A DNA stretch of 64,000 bases from assembly GCA_964019135.1 (NCBI GenBank), contig OZ025257.1:28256352-28320351 (forward strand). The letters are read 5' to 3'. Positions within the stretch are counted from its first letter, which is position 1; each line of letters starts with the position of its first letter. This document shows, piece by piece, positions 13,901 through 23,950 of this stretch. The notes under the pieces are model-generated. The model searched no databases. It worked only from the letters and a program-made list of their open reading frames with translations, and was not told where the DNA came from. A program made the position numbers and the translations under genes. This DNA is from Arenicola marina (taxonomy: Eukaryota > Annelida > Polychaeta > Arenicolidae).

Positions 13901-16900
13901 ACGTGTCGGTCTCCCGGTACATGGAGTCGACTATGTCGGTGTATATACACGTGTCGGTCTCCCGGTACATGGAGTCGACTAGGTCGGTGTATATACACGT
14001 GTCGGTCTCCCGGTACATGGAGTCGACTAGGTCGGTGTATATACACGTGTCGGTCTCCCGGTAAATGGAGTCGACTAGGTCGGTGTATATACACGTGTCG
14101 GTCTCCCGGTACATGGAGTCGACTAGGTCGGTGTATATACACGTGTCGGTCTCCCGGTACATGGAGTCGACTAGGTCGCTGTACATAACCGTGTCGGTCT
14201 CCCGGTACATGGAGTCGACTAGGTCGGTGTATATACACGTGTCGGTCTCCCGGTACATGGAGTCGACTAGGTCGGTGTATATACACGTGTCGGTCTCCCG
14301 GTAAATGGAGTCGACTAGGTCGGTGTATATGCACGTGTCGGTCTCCCGGTACATGGAATCGACTAGGTCGGTGTATATACACGTGTCGGTCTCCCGGTAC
14401 ATGAAGTCGACTAGGTCGGTGTATATACACGTGTCGGTCTCCAGGTACATGGAGTCGACTAGGTCGGTGTATATACAAGTGTCGGTCTCCCGGTACATGG
14501 AGTCGACTAGGTCGGTGTATATACACGTGTCGGTCTCCCGGTACATGGAGTCGACTAGGTCGGTGTATTTACACGTGTCGGTCTCCCGGTACATGGAGTC
14601 GACTATGTCGGTGTATATACACGTGTCGGTCTCCCGGTACATGGAGTCGACTAGGTCGGTGCATATACACGTGTCGGTCTCCCGGTACATGGAGTCGACT
14701 AGGTCGGTGTATATACACGTGTCGGTCTCCCGGTACATGGAGTCGACTAGGTCGGTGTATATACACGTGTCGGTCTCCCGGTACATGGAGTCGACTAGGT
14801 CGGTGTATATACATGTGTCGGTCTCCCGGTACATGGAGTCGACTAGGTCGGTGTATATACACGTATCGGCCTCCCGGTACATGGAGTCGACTAGGTCGGC
14901 GTATATACACGTGTCGGTCTCCCGGTACATGAAGTCGACTAGGTCGGTGTATATCCACGTGTCGGTCTCCCGGTACATGGAGTCGACTAGGTCGGTGTAT
15001 ATACACGTGTCGGTCTCCCGGTACATGGAGTCGACTAGGTCGGTGTATATACACGTGTCGGTCTCCCGGTACATGGAGTCGACTAGGTCGGTGTATATAC
15101 ACGTGTCGGTCTCCCGGTACATGGAGTCGACTAGGTCGGTGTATATACACGTGTCGGTCTCCCGGTACATGGAGTCGACTAGGTCGGTGTATATACACGT
15201 GTCGGTTTCCCGGTACATGGAGTCGACTAGGTCGGTGTATGTACACGTGTCGGTCTCCCGGTACATGGAGTCGACTAGGTCGGTGTATATACACGTGTCG
15301 GTCTCCCGGTACATGGAGTCGACTAGGTCGGTGTATATACACGTGTCGGTCTCCCGGTACATGAAGTCGACTAGGTCGGTGTATATACACGGGTCGGTCT
15401 CCCGGTACATGGAGTCGACTAGGTCGGTGTATATACACGTGTCGGTCTCCCGGTACATGGAGTCGACTAGGTCGGTGTATATACACGTGTCGGTCTCCCG
15501 GTACATGGAGTCGACTAGGTCGGTGTATATACACGTGTCGGTCTCCCGGTACATGGAGTCGACTAGGTCGGTGTATATACACGTGTCGGTCTCCCGGTAC
15601 ATGGAGTCGACTAGGTCGGTGTATATGCACGTTTCGGTCTCCCGGTACATGGAGTCGACTAGGTCGGTGTATATGCACGTGTCGCTATCCCGGTATATGG
15701 AGTCGACTAGGTCGGTGTGTATGCACGTGTCGGTCTCCCGGTACATGGAGTCGACTAGCTCGGTATATATGCACGTGTCGCTCTCCCGGTATATGGAGTC
15801 GACTAGGTCGGTGTGTATGCACGTATCGGTCTCCCGGTACATGGAGTCGACTAGCTCGGTATATATGCACGTGTCGGTCTCCCGGTACATGGAGTCGACT
15901 AGGTCGGTGTATATGCACGTGTCGGTCTCCCGGTACATGGAGTCGACTAGGTCGGTGTATATACACGTGTCGGTGTCCTGGTACATGGAGTCGACTAGGT
16001 CGGTGAATATACACGTGTCGGTTTCCCGGTACATGGAGTCGACTAGGTCGGTGTTTATACACGTGTCGGTCTCCCGGTACATGGAGTCGACTAGGTCGAT
16101 GTATATACACGTGTCGGGGTGCCGGTACATGGAGTCGACTAGGTCGGTGTATATACATGTGTCGGTCGGCCGGTACATGGAGTCGACTAGGTCGGTGTAT
16201 ATACACGTGTCGGTCTTCCGGTACATGGAGCCGACTAGGTCGGTGTATATACACGTGTCGGTCTCCCGGTACATGAAGTCGACTAGGTCGGTGTATATAC
16301 ACGTGTCGGTCTCCCGGTACATGGAGTCGACTAGGTCGGTGTATAAACACGTGTCGGTCTCCCGGTACATGGAGTCGACTAGGTCGGTGTATATACACGT
16401 GTCGCTCTCCCGGTACATGGAGTCGACTAGGTCGGTGTATATACACGTGTCGGTCTCCAGGTACATGGAGTCGACTAGGTCGGTGTATATACACGTGTCG
16501 GTCTCCCGGTACACGGAGTCGACTAGGTCGGTGTATATACACGTGTCGGTCTCCCGGTACATGGAGTCGACTAGGTCTGTGTATATACACGTGTCGGTCT
16601 CCCGGTACATGGAGTCGACTAGGTCGGTGTATATACACGTGTCGGTCTCCCGGTACATGGAGTCGACCAGGTCGGTGTATATACACGTGTCGGTCTCCCG
16701 GTACATGGAGTCGACTAGGTCGGTGTATATACACGTGTCGGTCTCCCGGTACATGGAGTCGACTAGGTCGGTGTATATACACGTGTCGGTCTCCCGGTAC
16801 ATGGAGTCGACTGGGTCGGTGTATATACACGTGTCGGTCTCCCGGTACATGGAGTCGACTAGGTCGGTGTATATACACGTGTCGGTCTCCCGGTACATGG

Positions 16901-17400
16901 AGTCGACTAGGTCGGTGTATATGCACGTGTCGGTCTCCCGGTACATGGAGTCGACTAGGTCGGTGTATATGCACGTGTCGCTCTCCCGGTATATGGAGTC
17001 GACTAGGTCGGTGTATATACACGTGTCGGTCTCCCGGTACATGGAGTCGACTAGGTCGGTGTATATACACGTGTCGGTCTCCCGGTACATGGAGTCGACT
17101 AGGTCGGTGTATATACACGTGTCGGTCTCCCGGTACATGGAGTCGACTAGGTCGGTGTATATACACGTGTCGGTCTCCCGGTACATAGAGTCGACTAGGT
17201 CGGTGTATATACACGTGTCGGTCTCCCGGTACATGGAGTCGACTAGGTCGGTGTATATACACGTGTCGGTCTCCGGTACATGGAGTCGACTAGGTCGGTG
17301 TATATACACGTGTCGGTCTCCCGGTACATGGAGTCGACTAGGTCGGTGTATATACACGTGTCGGTCTCCCGGTACATGGAGTCGACTAGGTCGGTGTATA
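10991..17400 (+). repeat. 48-bp satellite, homogeneous domain with a 1,680-bp (35-mer) duplication
   Basis: Nearly uniform 48-bp units with core CCCGGTACATGGAGTCGAC, then the TATATACACGTGTCGG part, about 133 copies. Each unit holds GTCGAC, a 12-bp palindrome GTGTATATACAC and the overlapping palindrome ACACGTGT, which contains the E-box hexamer CACGTG. Positions about 12,032-13,802 and 13,712-15,482 match at offset 1,680 (35 x 48), down to rare variants such as the GTAAATGG units and the CATAACC unit. A single 1-bp deletion (near 17,270) is the only frame break I noticed in the domain. Two plus frames and at least two minus frames stay open for thousands of bases; these are not genes. Confidence 0.96.
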
Positions 17401-18190
17401 AACACGTGTCGGTCTCCCTTTACCTGGAGACGACTAGGTCGATGTATATACACGTGTCTGTCTTGCTGTATCTGGAGTCGACTGGGTTGGTGTATATACA
17501 CGTGTCTGTCTCGCTGTACCTGGAGTCAACTAGGTCGGCGTACATACACGTGTCGGTCTCCCTGTACCTGGAGACGACCAGGTCGGTGTACATACACGTT
17601 TCGGACTCTCTGTACCTGTTGAGACGACTGGGTCGGTGTACTTACACGTGTCGGACTCGCTGGACCTGTTCAGTCGACTAGGTCGGTGTACATACAGGTG
17701 TCGGACTCACTGTACCTGGTGAGACGACTAGGTTGGTGTATATACACGTGTCGGACTGGCTGTACCTGGTGAGACGACTAGGTCGGTGTATATACACGTG
17801 TCGGTCTCCCTGTACCTGGAGTCGACTGGGTCGGTGTATATACATGTGTCGGACTCTCTGTACCTGTTGAGACGACTGGGTCCGTGTACATACACGTGTC
17901 GGACTCGCTGTACCTGGTGAGACGACTAGGTCGGTGTATATACACGTGTGGGTCTCCCTGTACCTGGAGTCGACTAGGTCGGTGTATATACGCGTGTCGG
18001 ACTCTCTGTACCTGGAGTCGACTAGGTCGGTGTATATACACGTGTCGGACTCTCTGTACCTGTTGAGACGACTAGGTCGGTGTATATACACGTGTCGGTC
18101 TCCCTGTACCTGGTGAGTCGACTGGGTCGGTGTACATACACGTGTCGGACTCGCTGTACCTGGTGAGTCGACTAGGTCGGTGTATATACA
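17401..18190 (+). repeat. 48/50-bp satellite, short mixed-monomer domain
   Basis: Units revert to the CTGTACCTGG / CTGGTGAGACGACT types seen at 3.4-11 kb, about 16 copies. The mixed domain therefore flanks the homogeneous 48-bp domain on both sides. Confidence 0.93.
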
Positions 18191-20917
18191 CGTGTCGGTC
18201 TCCCGGTAAATGGAGTCGACTAGGTCGGTGTATATGCACGTGTCGGTCTCCCGGTACATGGAGTCGACTAGGTCGGTGTATATACACGTGTCGGTCTCCC
18301 GGTACATGGAGTCGACTAGGTCGGTGTATATACACGTGTCGGTCTCCAGGTACATGGAGTCGACTAGGTCGGTGTATATACAAGTGTCGGTCTCCCGGTA
18401 CATGGAGTCGACTAGGTCGGTGTATATACACGTGTCGGTCTCCCGGTACATGGAGTCGACTAGGTCGGTGTATATAGACGTGTCGGTCTCCCGGTACATG
18501 GAGTCGACTAGGTCGGTGTATATACACGTGTCGGTCTCCCGGTACATGGAGTCGACTAGGTCGGTGCATATACACGTGTCGGTCTCCCGGTACATGGAGT
18601 CGGCTAGGTCGGTGTATATACACGTGTCGGTCTCCCGGTACATGGAGTCGACTAGGTCGGTGTATATACACGTGTCGGTTTCCCGGTACATGGAGTCGAC
18701 TAGGTCGGTGTATATACATATGTCGGTCTCCCGGTACATGGAGTCGACTAGGTCGGTGTATATACACGTATCGGCCTCCCGGTACATGGAGACGACTAGG
18801 TCGGTGTATATACACGTGTCGGTCTCCCGGTACATGAAGTCGACTAGGTCGGTGTATATACACGTGTCGGTCTCCCGGTACATGGAGTCGACTAGGTCGG
18901 TGTATATACACGTGTCGGTCTCCCGGTACATGGAGTCGACTAGGTCGGTGTATATACACGTGTCGGTCTCCCGGTACATGGAGTCGACTAGGTCGGTGTA
19001 TATACACGTGTCGGTCTCCCGGTACATGGAGTCGACTAGGTCGGTGTATATACACGTGTCGGTCTCCAGGTACATGGAGTCGACTAGGTCGGTGTATATA
19101 CACGTGTCGGTTTCCCGGTACATGGAGTCGACTAGGTCGGTGTATGTACACGTGTCGGTCTCCCGGTACATGGAGTCGACTAGGTCGGTGTATATACACG
19201 TGTCGGTCTCCCGGTACATGGAGTCGACTAGGTCGGTGTATATACACGTGTCGGTCTCCCGGTACATGGAGTCGACTAGGTCGGTGTATATACACGTGTC
19301 GGTCTCCCGGTACATGGAGTCGACTAGGTCGGTGTATATACACGTGTCGGTCTCCCGGTACATGGAGTCGACTAGGTCGGTGTATATACACGTGTCGGTC
19401 TCCCGGTACATGGAGTCGACTAGGTCGGTGTATATACACGTGTCGGTCTCCCGGTAAATGGAGTCGACTAGGTCGGTGTATATGCACGTGTCGGTCTCCC
19501 GGTACATGGAGTCGACTAGGTCGGTGTATATACACGTGTCGGTCTCCCGGTACATGGAGTCGACTAGGTCGGTGTATATACACGTGTCGGTCTCCAGGTA
19601 CATGGAGTCGACTAGGTCGGTGTATATACAAGTGTCGGTCTCCCGGTACATGGAGTCGACTAGGTCGGTGTATATACACGTGTCGGTCTCCCGGTACATG
19701 GAGTCGACTAGGTCGGTGTATATACACGTGTCGGTCTCCCGGTACATGGAGTCGACTAGGTCGGTGTATATACACGTGTCGGTCTCCCGGTACATGGAGT
19801 CGACCAGGTCGGTGCATATACACGTGTCGGTCTCCCGGTACATGGAGTCGACTAGGTCGGTGTATATACACGTGTCGGTCTCCCGGTACATGGAGTCGAC
19901 TAGGTCGGTGTATATACACGTGTCGGTCTCCCGGTACATGGAGTCGACTAGGTCGGTGTATATACATGTGTCGGTCTCCCGGTACATGGAGTCGACTAGG
20001 TCGGTGTATATACACGTATCGGCCTCCCGGTACATGGAGTCGACTAGGTCGGTGTATATACACGTGTCGGTCTCCCGGTACATGAAGTCGACTAGGTCGG
20101 TGTATATACACGTGTCGGTCTCCCGGTACATGGAGTCGACTAGGTCGGTGTATATACACGTGTCGGTCTCCCGGTACATGGAGTCGACTAGGTCGGTGTA
20201 TATACACGTGTCGGTCTCCAGGTACATGGAGTCGACTAGGTCGGTGTATATACACGTGTCGGTTTCCCGGTACATGGAGTCGACTAGGTCGGTGTATGTA
20301 CAAGTGTCGGTCTCCCGGTACATGGAGTCGACTAGGTCGGTGTATATACACGTGTCGGTCTCCCGGTACATGGAGTCGACTAGGTCGGTGTATATACACG
20401 TGTCGGTCTCCCGGTACATGAAGTCGACTAGGTCGGTGTATATACACGTGTCGGTCTCCCGGTACATGGAGTCGACTAGGTCGGTGTATATACACGTGTC
20501 GGTCTCCCGGTACATGGGATCGACTAGGTCGGTGTATATACACGTGTCCGTCTCCCGGTACATGGAGTCGACTAGGTCGGTGTATATACACGTGTCGGTC
20601 TCCCGGTACATGGAGTCGACTAGGTCGGCGTATATACACGTGTCGGTCTCCCGGTACATGGAGTCGACTAGGTCGGTGTATATACACGTGTCGGTCTCCC
20701 GGTACATGGAGTCGACTAGGTCGGTGTATATACACGTGTCGGTCTCCCGGTACATGGAGTCGACTAGGTCGGTGTGTATGCACGTGTCGGTCTCCCGGTA
20801 CATGGAGTCGACTAGGTCGTTGTATATGCACGTGTCGGTCTCCCGGTACATGGAGTCGACTAGGTCGGTGTATATGCACGTGTCGGTCTCGCTGTACCTG
20901 GAGTGCCGACTGGTTTG
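18191..20917 (+). repeat. 48-bp satellite, second homogeneous domain with a 1,248-bp (26-mer) duplication
   Basis: Same CCCGGTACATGG monomer, about 56 copies. The GTAAATGG marker unit at 18,206 recurs at 19,454 (offset 1,248 = 26 x 48). Following variants (GCACGTG, CCAGGTAC, ACAAGTG, GCATATAC) recur in the same order. The same order also occurs in the 12.6-13.6 kb block, so this block and the 35-mer share ancestry. The last unit (20,888-20,917) is interrupted by a LINE. Confidence 0.94.
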
Positions 20918-21611
20918 ATTTGATTTGATTGGGGTTTAACGGCACTTTCAGCCTGTCAGGCTATATCGTGCAATACTGGTTCTTCAATTAACTCAGCAGT
21001 CAATACTAAAACCCTGAAAATTAATACATGTGATATTGAAGATAAAACAATTGCAAAAATGATAAAGGGTGAAGTAGATATGATTAAAATCATGATTGCA
21101 GTCAATGTGGAAACGATCAATAGTTATAAAACCCTGCGGATATCAAGTATTATGATAAAGAAAAATGTCTTATAACCATGAAAGTGAACAATGATATTAA
21201 AACCAAAATTCTCGGGATTAAAAAATATAGCAAAATGTACATATGTCTCCAATCGTATTAAGTTATCGGTGGTATTTCTGTTTTGTCAAAAGCCACTTTG
21301 GAACTTAGTGATGATATTATTTGTTTCTAGATAATAGGTAAGGGGATTATTTATAATTTTTTCTAGTGTTTTAGATATGCAACTTGTAAGAGCTATTGGT
21401 CGGTAGGAAGAAGGATTGGTGTGATCCTTCCCAGGCTTAGGGATAGGGATGACTGTCGCCTTTATCCACGATGGGGGTATTTGCCCGGTTCGCCAAATGA
21501 AGTTGAATATGTCGAGAAGAAGTTCCAAGGATGTATCGGGTACTTGTTTTAGGAATTGGTATGGGATATCGTCTGGCCCTGGTGAGGTGTTGTTAGTTTT
21601 CCTTGGGCAGA
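20918..21611 (-). mobile_element. 5'-truncated Jockey-like LINE inserted in the 48-bp satellite
   Basis: On the minus strand the element ends GGGGTTTGATT-complement, that is AACCCCAATCAAATCAAATC, an (ATCAA)n-type 3' tail at 20,918-20,940, and its coding part begins at about 21,608. A satellite monomer lies on both sides: GAGTGCCGACTGG just left of the tail and GAGTCGAATGGG at 21,613 right of the truncated 5' end. These look like an imperfect target-site duplication of 12-13 bp within one monomer. About 300 bp between the coding part and the tail has no recognisable reading frame. Confidence 0.72.
21241..21608 (-). pseudogene. Reverse transcriptase fragment (Jockey-like non-LTR), broken
   Basis: Minus-strand translation gives the start of a LINE reverse transcriptase in family order: NTSPGPDDIP (the PGPD motif), a WRTGQIPPSW stretch, PIPKPGKD, SSYRPIALTS, then LEKII and QSGF. 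After QSGF the frame has a TGA (21,283-21,285) where the family has arginine; the frame then continues with NRNTTDNLIRLET, so this is one nonsense change, probably CGA to TGA. Sequence further on is too decayed to place motif A with confidence. The fragment covers only fingers to early palm and cannot be active. Confidence 0.82.
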
Positions 21612-21645
21612 GAGTCGAATGGGTCGGTGTGTATACACGTGCCGC
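21612..21645 (+). repeat. Orphan 48-bp satellite monomer remnant
   Basis: GAGTCGAATGGGTCGGTG followed by GTATACACGTGCCG matches the 48-bp unit with a few substitutions. It marks the true right edge of the satellite, separated from the main array by the LINE insertion. Confidence 0.75.
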
Positions 21646-22143
21646 TTACTACAAATGCTTACAAATACGTATGCGTAATCAGCACTTATCACTAGCAAGA
21701 ACATTCCGGATACATGTGGGGCTGCGCCAAACCTTCCCCGATCAGCTTTTTTCGGCGCTACCAAACGTTTCAAACAGGCCGACTTACCCTTTATCTGCAT
21801 GCAGGTTGCTGCAGCTTCTCAATCTCACGTTTTCTCAGAACTGGCTGACTGAGGAAGCTTGGGGTATCCAGCAAATGTCGGACGATAACTGGAGGACAAC
21901 ACTAATTGTTGATTACATAGACACCCAAGATCAGTACACGCAAACTGTTAACTGTTATGTAAACAAATATATAACTTCATGTTACTGAATTAATTTATGG
22001 TTTCTGAAATTAACGTAAACTTTTAGGTGAGTGTATTCACTGGGGCATACGTACAAGTCGTTGCGATACCAAGACATCCTTATCTCTAATATCTCAGAAT
22101 ATAACACTGACACAACAGTAAATACTAATGTGTTTTAATTAAT
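21646..22143. other. Unique sequence, no gene recognised
   Basis: An open frame runs over 21,449-21,988 but its first third is antisense to the reverse transcriptase relic and satellite remnant. The rest (GLRQTFPDQLFSALPNV...) resembles no family I recognise. I do not call it a gene. Confidence 0.4.
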
Positions 22144-22362
22144 TAATAACGGCACGTGGATTGGAGGTTCGAGCCTTGCTGTGGGCATGCCCTTGTGGTC
22201 GCATGATAAAGATTCCATGTCCTTATGCGCAAAGAGTATGTGGTTCCCCGGGGACATGGCTCCACTCTCCCTTCCTTCTTCCATTGACGCGATATGACCA
22301 AAAGTGTTAAAGCGTCCTGAATATACAGCCAACCAAACAACCAACCAACCAACCAACCCCAT
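22144..22362 (+). mobile_element. tRNA-derived SINE (family A), 5'-truncated
   Basis: The body matches copies at 42.8 and 48.2 kb: ACGGCACGTGGATTGG, then a B-box-like GGTTCGAGCC, GATAAAGATTCCATGTCC, CGGGGACATGGCTCC, GACGCGATATGACC, and a 3' tail of (AACC)n repeats near 22,330-22,360. The A-box end of the tRNA-like head, seen in the 48.2-kb copy, is missing. Confidence 0.85.
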
Positions 22363-22801
22363 TGTTTCACAGTTCCTGTACTTCGAAACACAATGTTAAT
22401 CGAATGCTTCGAACTGTTTTAAAATCAATAAATATGAAAGTTTGCTAGCTTGACAAACATTGCATGGCAAAGAAGAGAGTTCAAGAGGGTTAGAAAACCC
22501 GTTTGAAAACGCAGTGTTAGCGTTTCAGTTATGATAGACTGAACACAGCACATTTCGACCACTGTTTGGAGGATACTTTTTGGTGCCGCTAAAATTTGCC
22601 CCGAACGTCTCATGGGGGATGTAACGCAAAATGCTATGCTTAAAATGGACTTGGGTTTTGCTATCTATGTATGCATGTTACCCTAACAGCTCGTTTGGGC
22701 TCGCTATAATGACATCATTAAGGCCAATGGCGTATGCCGGGATTATCAGTTCGCCTTTGAATGCCGTACATGGAGCAGCGGGCCCGTCCGAAGCCGGACG
22801 T
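22363..22801. other. Non-coding stretch
   Basis: No exon, transposon end or RNA gene recognised. Short ORFs on both strands show no family motif. Confidence 0.4.
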
Positions 22802-22832
22802 GGGGGGGGGGGGGGTTCTGCCCCCCCCCCCC
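22802..22832. repeat. Poly(G)/poly(C) hairpin
   Basis: G14 (22,802-22,815), a TTCTG spacer and C12 (22,821-22,832). This can fold into a G:C hairpin or a G-quadruplex and is a likely sequencing and assembly weak point. A similar G10...C12 pair is at 44,323-44,354. Confidence 0.8.
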
Positions 22833-22954
22833 GCTTTGCTCCTCAGCAATACACAAATTTATTCCGCATGTCTACTAAATCTACCAAAAGCAGTGAAAAC
22901 TAATTAGAGAAACAAGACGCATTTTCTGTTGTCAAGGACAACTTCAGGGGAAGT

Positions 22955-23022
22955 GAGAAAAACGGGGTCATTTGGGCGTCCCATATGTGCGTACCCAACT
23001 ATATGGATCCGGTACGTCCCAC
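22955..23022. repeat. Dispersed repeat, copy 1 (family D)
   Basis: GTCATTTGGGCGTCCCATATG and the following TGCGTACCCAACTATA resemble 58,774-58,830 closely. In that copy the ends form a 9-bp inverted repeat; here the inverted repeat is imperfect. Probably a small MITE-like or ancient dispersed element. Confidence 0.5.
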
Positions 23023-23950
23023 CCCTTCACGCAAACCTCGGACGGACCCCTCACTCCACTCGCGGACACCCAGGACAAACCTACCCCCTCACATACACCA
23101 CAAAGAACCCCAATCCACTCCCCATAGTCTGGACGGACCCACCCCTCCCACCCTTCCCCGCCCCAACACACTGACATGCACCCAGGGCCCTCCCCATCAT
23201 CCAGAAAGAACTCCCCCCCCCCCCCTGCCCCTCACATATTCGCGGGGCACCCCATCACACACACCATGGACGTACCCTCCCGCCACTCACATACACACAG
23301 GATACACCCCCAATCCAGGACGCAAACCCCCCCCCCCCTCTGGCACACCCAGGACCCTCCCCCCCCCTCTCCACCTTACAAATACCCCGGCCACACCCCA
23401 CCCCTCCCCCTCACATGCACCTAGGAGGAAAATGCTCCTCCCTTCACGTACACCTCGGACGGGTTTCCTCCCGCCCCTCCCCCGTCAAAGACCGCCAGAA
23501 CACCCCCACCCCCTCCCTCGTGCACGAACTCCAAGACGACCTTCCCCCCTCCAACTTACACCTAGGACGCCCCCCCCCCTACTCACATACACCAGGACGA
23601 ACCCCATTGCCATGGATCCACGAGTACCCCCCCCCACCCACCCATGCCTGCACATACAACCACGACGCACCCCCACCCCACACCCCTCACAAGCACCCAG
23701 GACGCACCCCACCCCTCACGCACACCGAGGACGAACCGACTCCTCTCCCTCACTTGTATCCAGGACGCACCCGCCATCGCCCAAGACGAACGCACCTCCT
23801 CCCCTTCACACATACCCCGGACAACCACCCCCGCCCGCCATTAACATACACCTAGGACGACCTCATAGACACGCAGGGTGGATCCCCTCACCCCTCCACA
23901 CACACCCCGGCCGTACCCCCGCCACTCACATATACGCAGGACGAACGCCA
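22985..23950 (+). repeat. Degenerate left edge of the C-rich 30-bp minisatellite
   Basis: Irregular C-rich units of about 28-55 bp with the recognisable CACATACACC...GGACG core and variable C runs. It grades into the regular array at 23,951. Proline/threonine/histidine-rich ORFs in all frames are repeat by-products. Confidence 0.8.

Noticed and set aside
10953..17501. A 2,182-codon minus-strand ORF with 16-residue repeats
   Set aside because: It is the 48-bp satellite read in frame. Other frames on both strands are equally open, and there is no start context, splice site or non-repeat domain.
3435..20917. CENP-B box in the 48-bp satellite
   Set aside because: The unit lacks the TTCG....A..CGGG pattern on both strands, so a centromere role is not supported by this motif.
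21449..21988. 179-codon plus-strand ORF
   Set aside because: Its first third is antisense to a reverse transcriptase relic and crosses a satellite remnant; the rest shows no family features.
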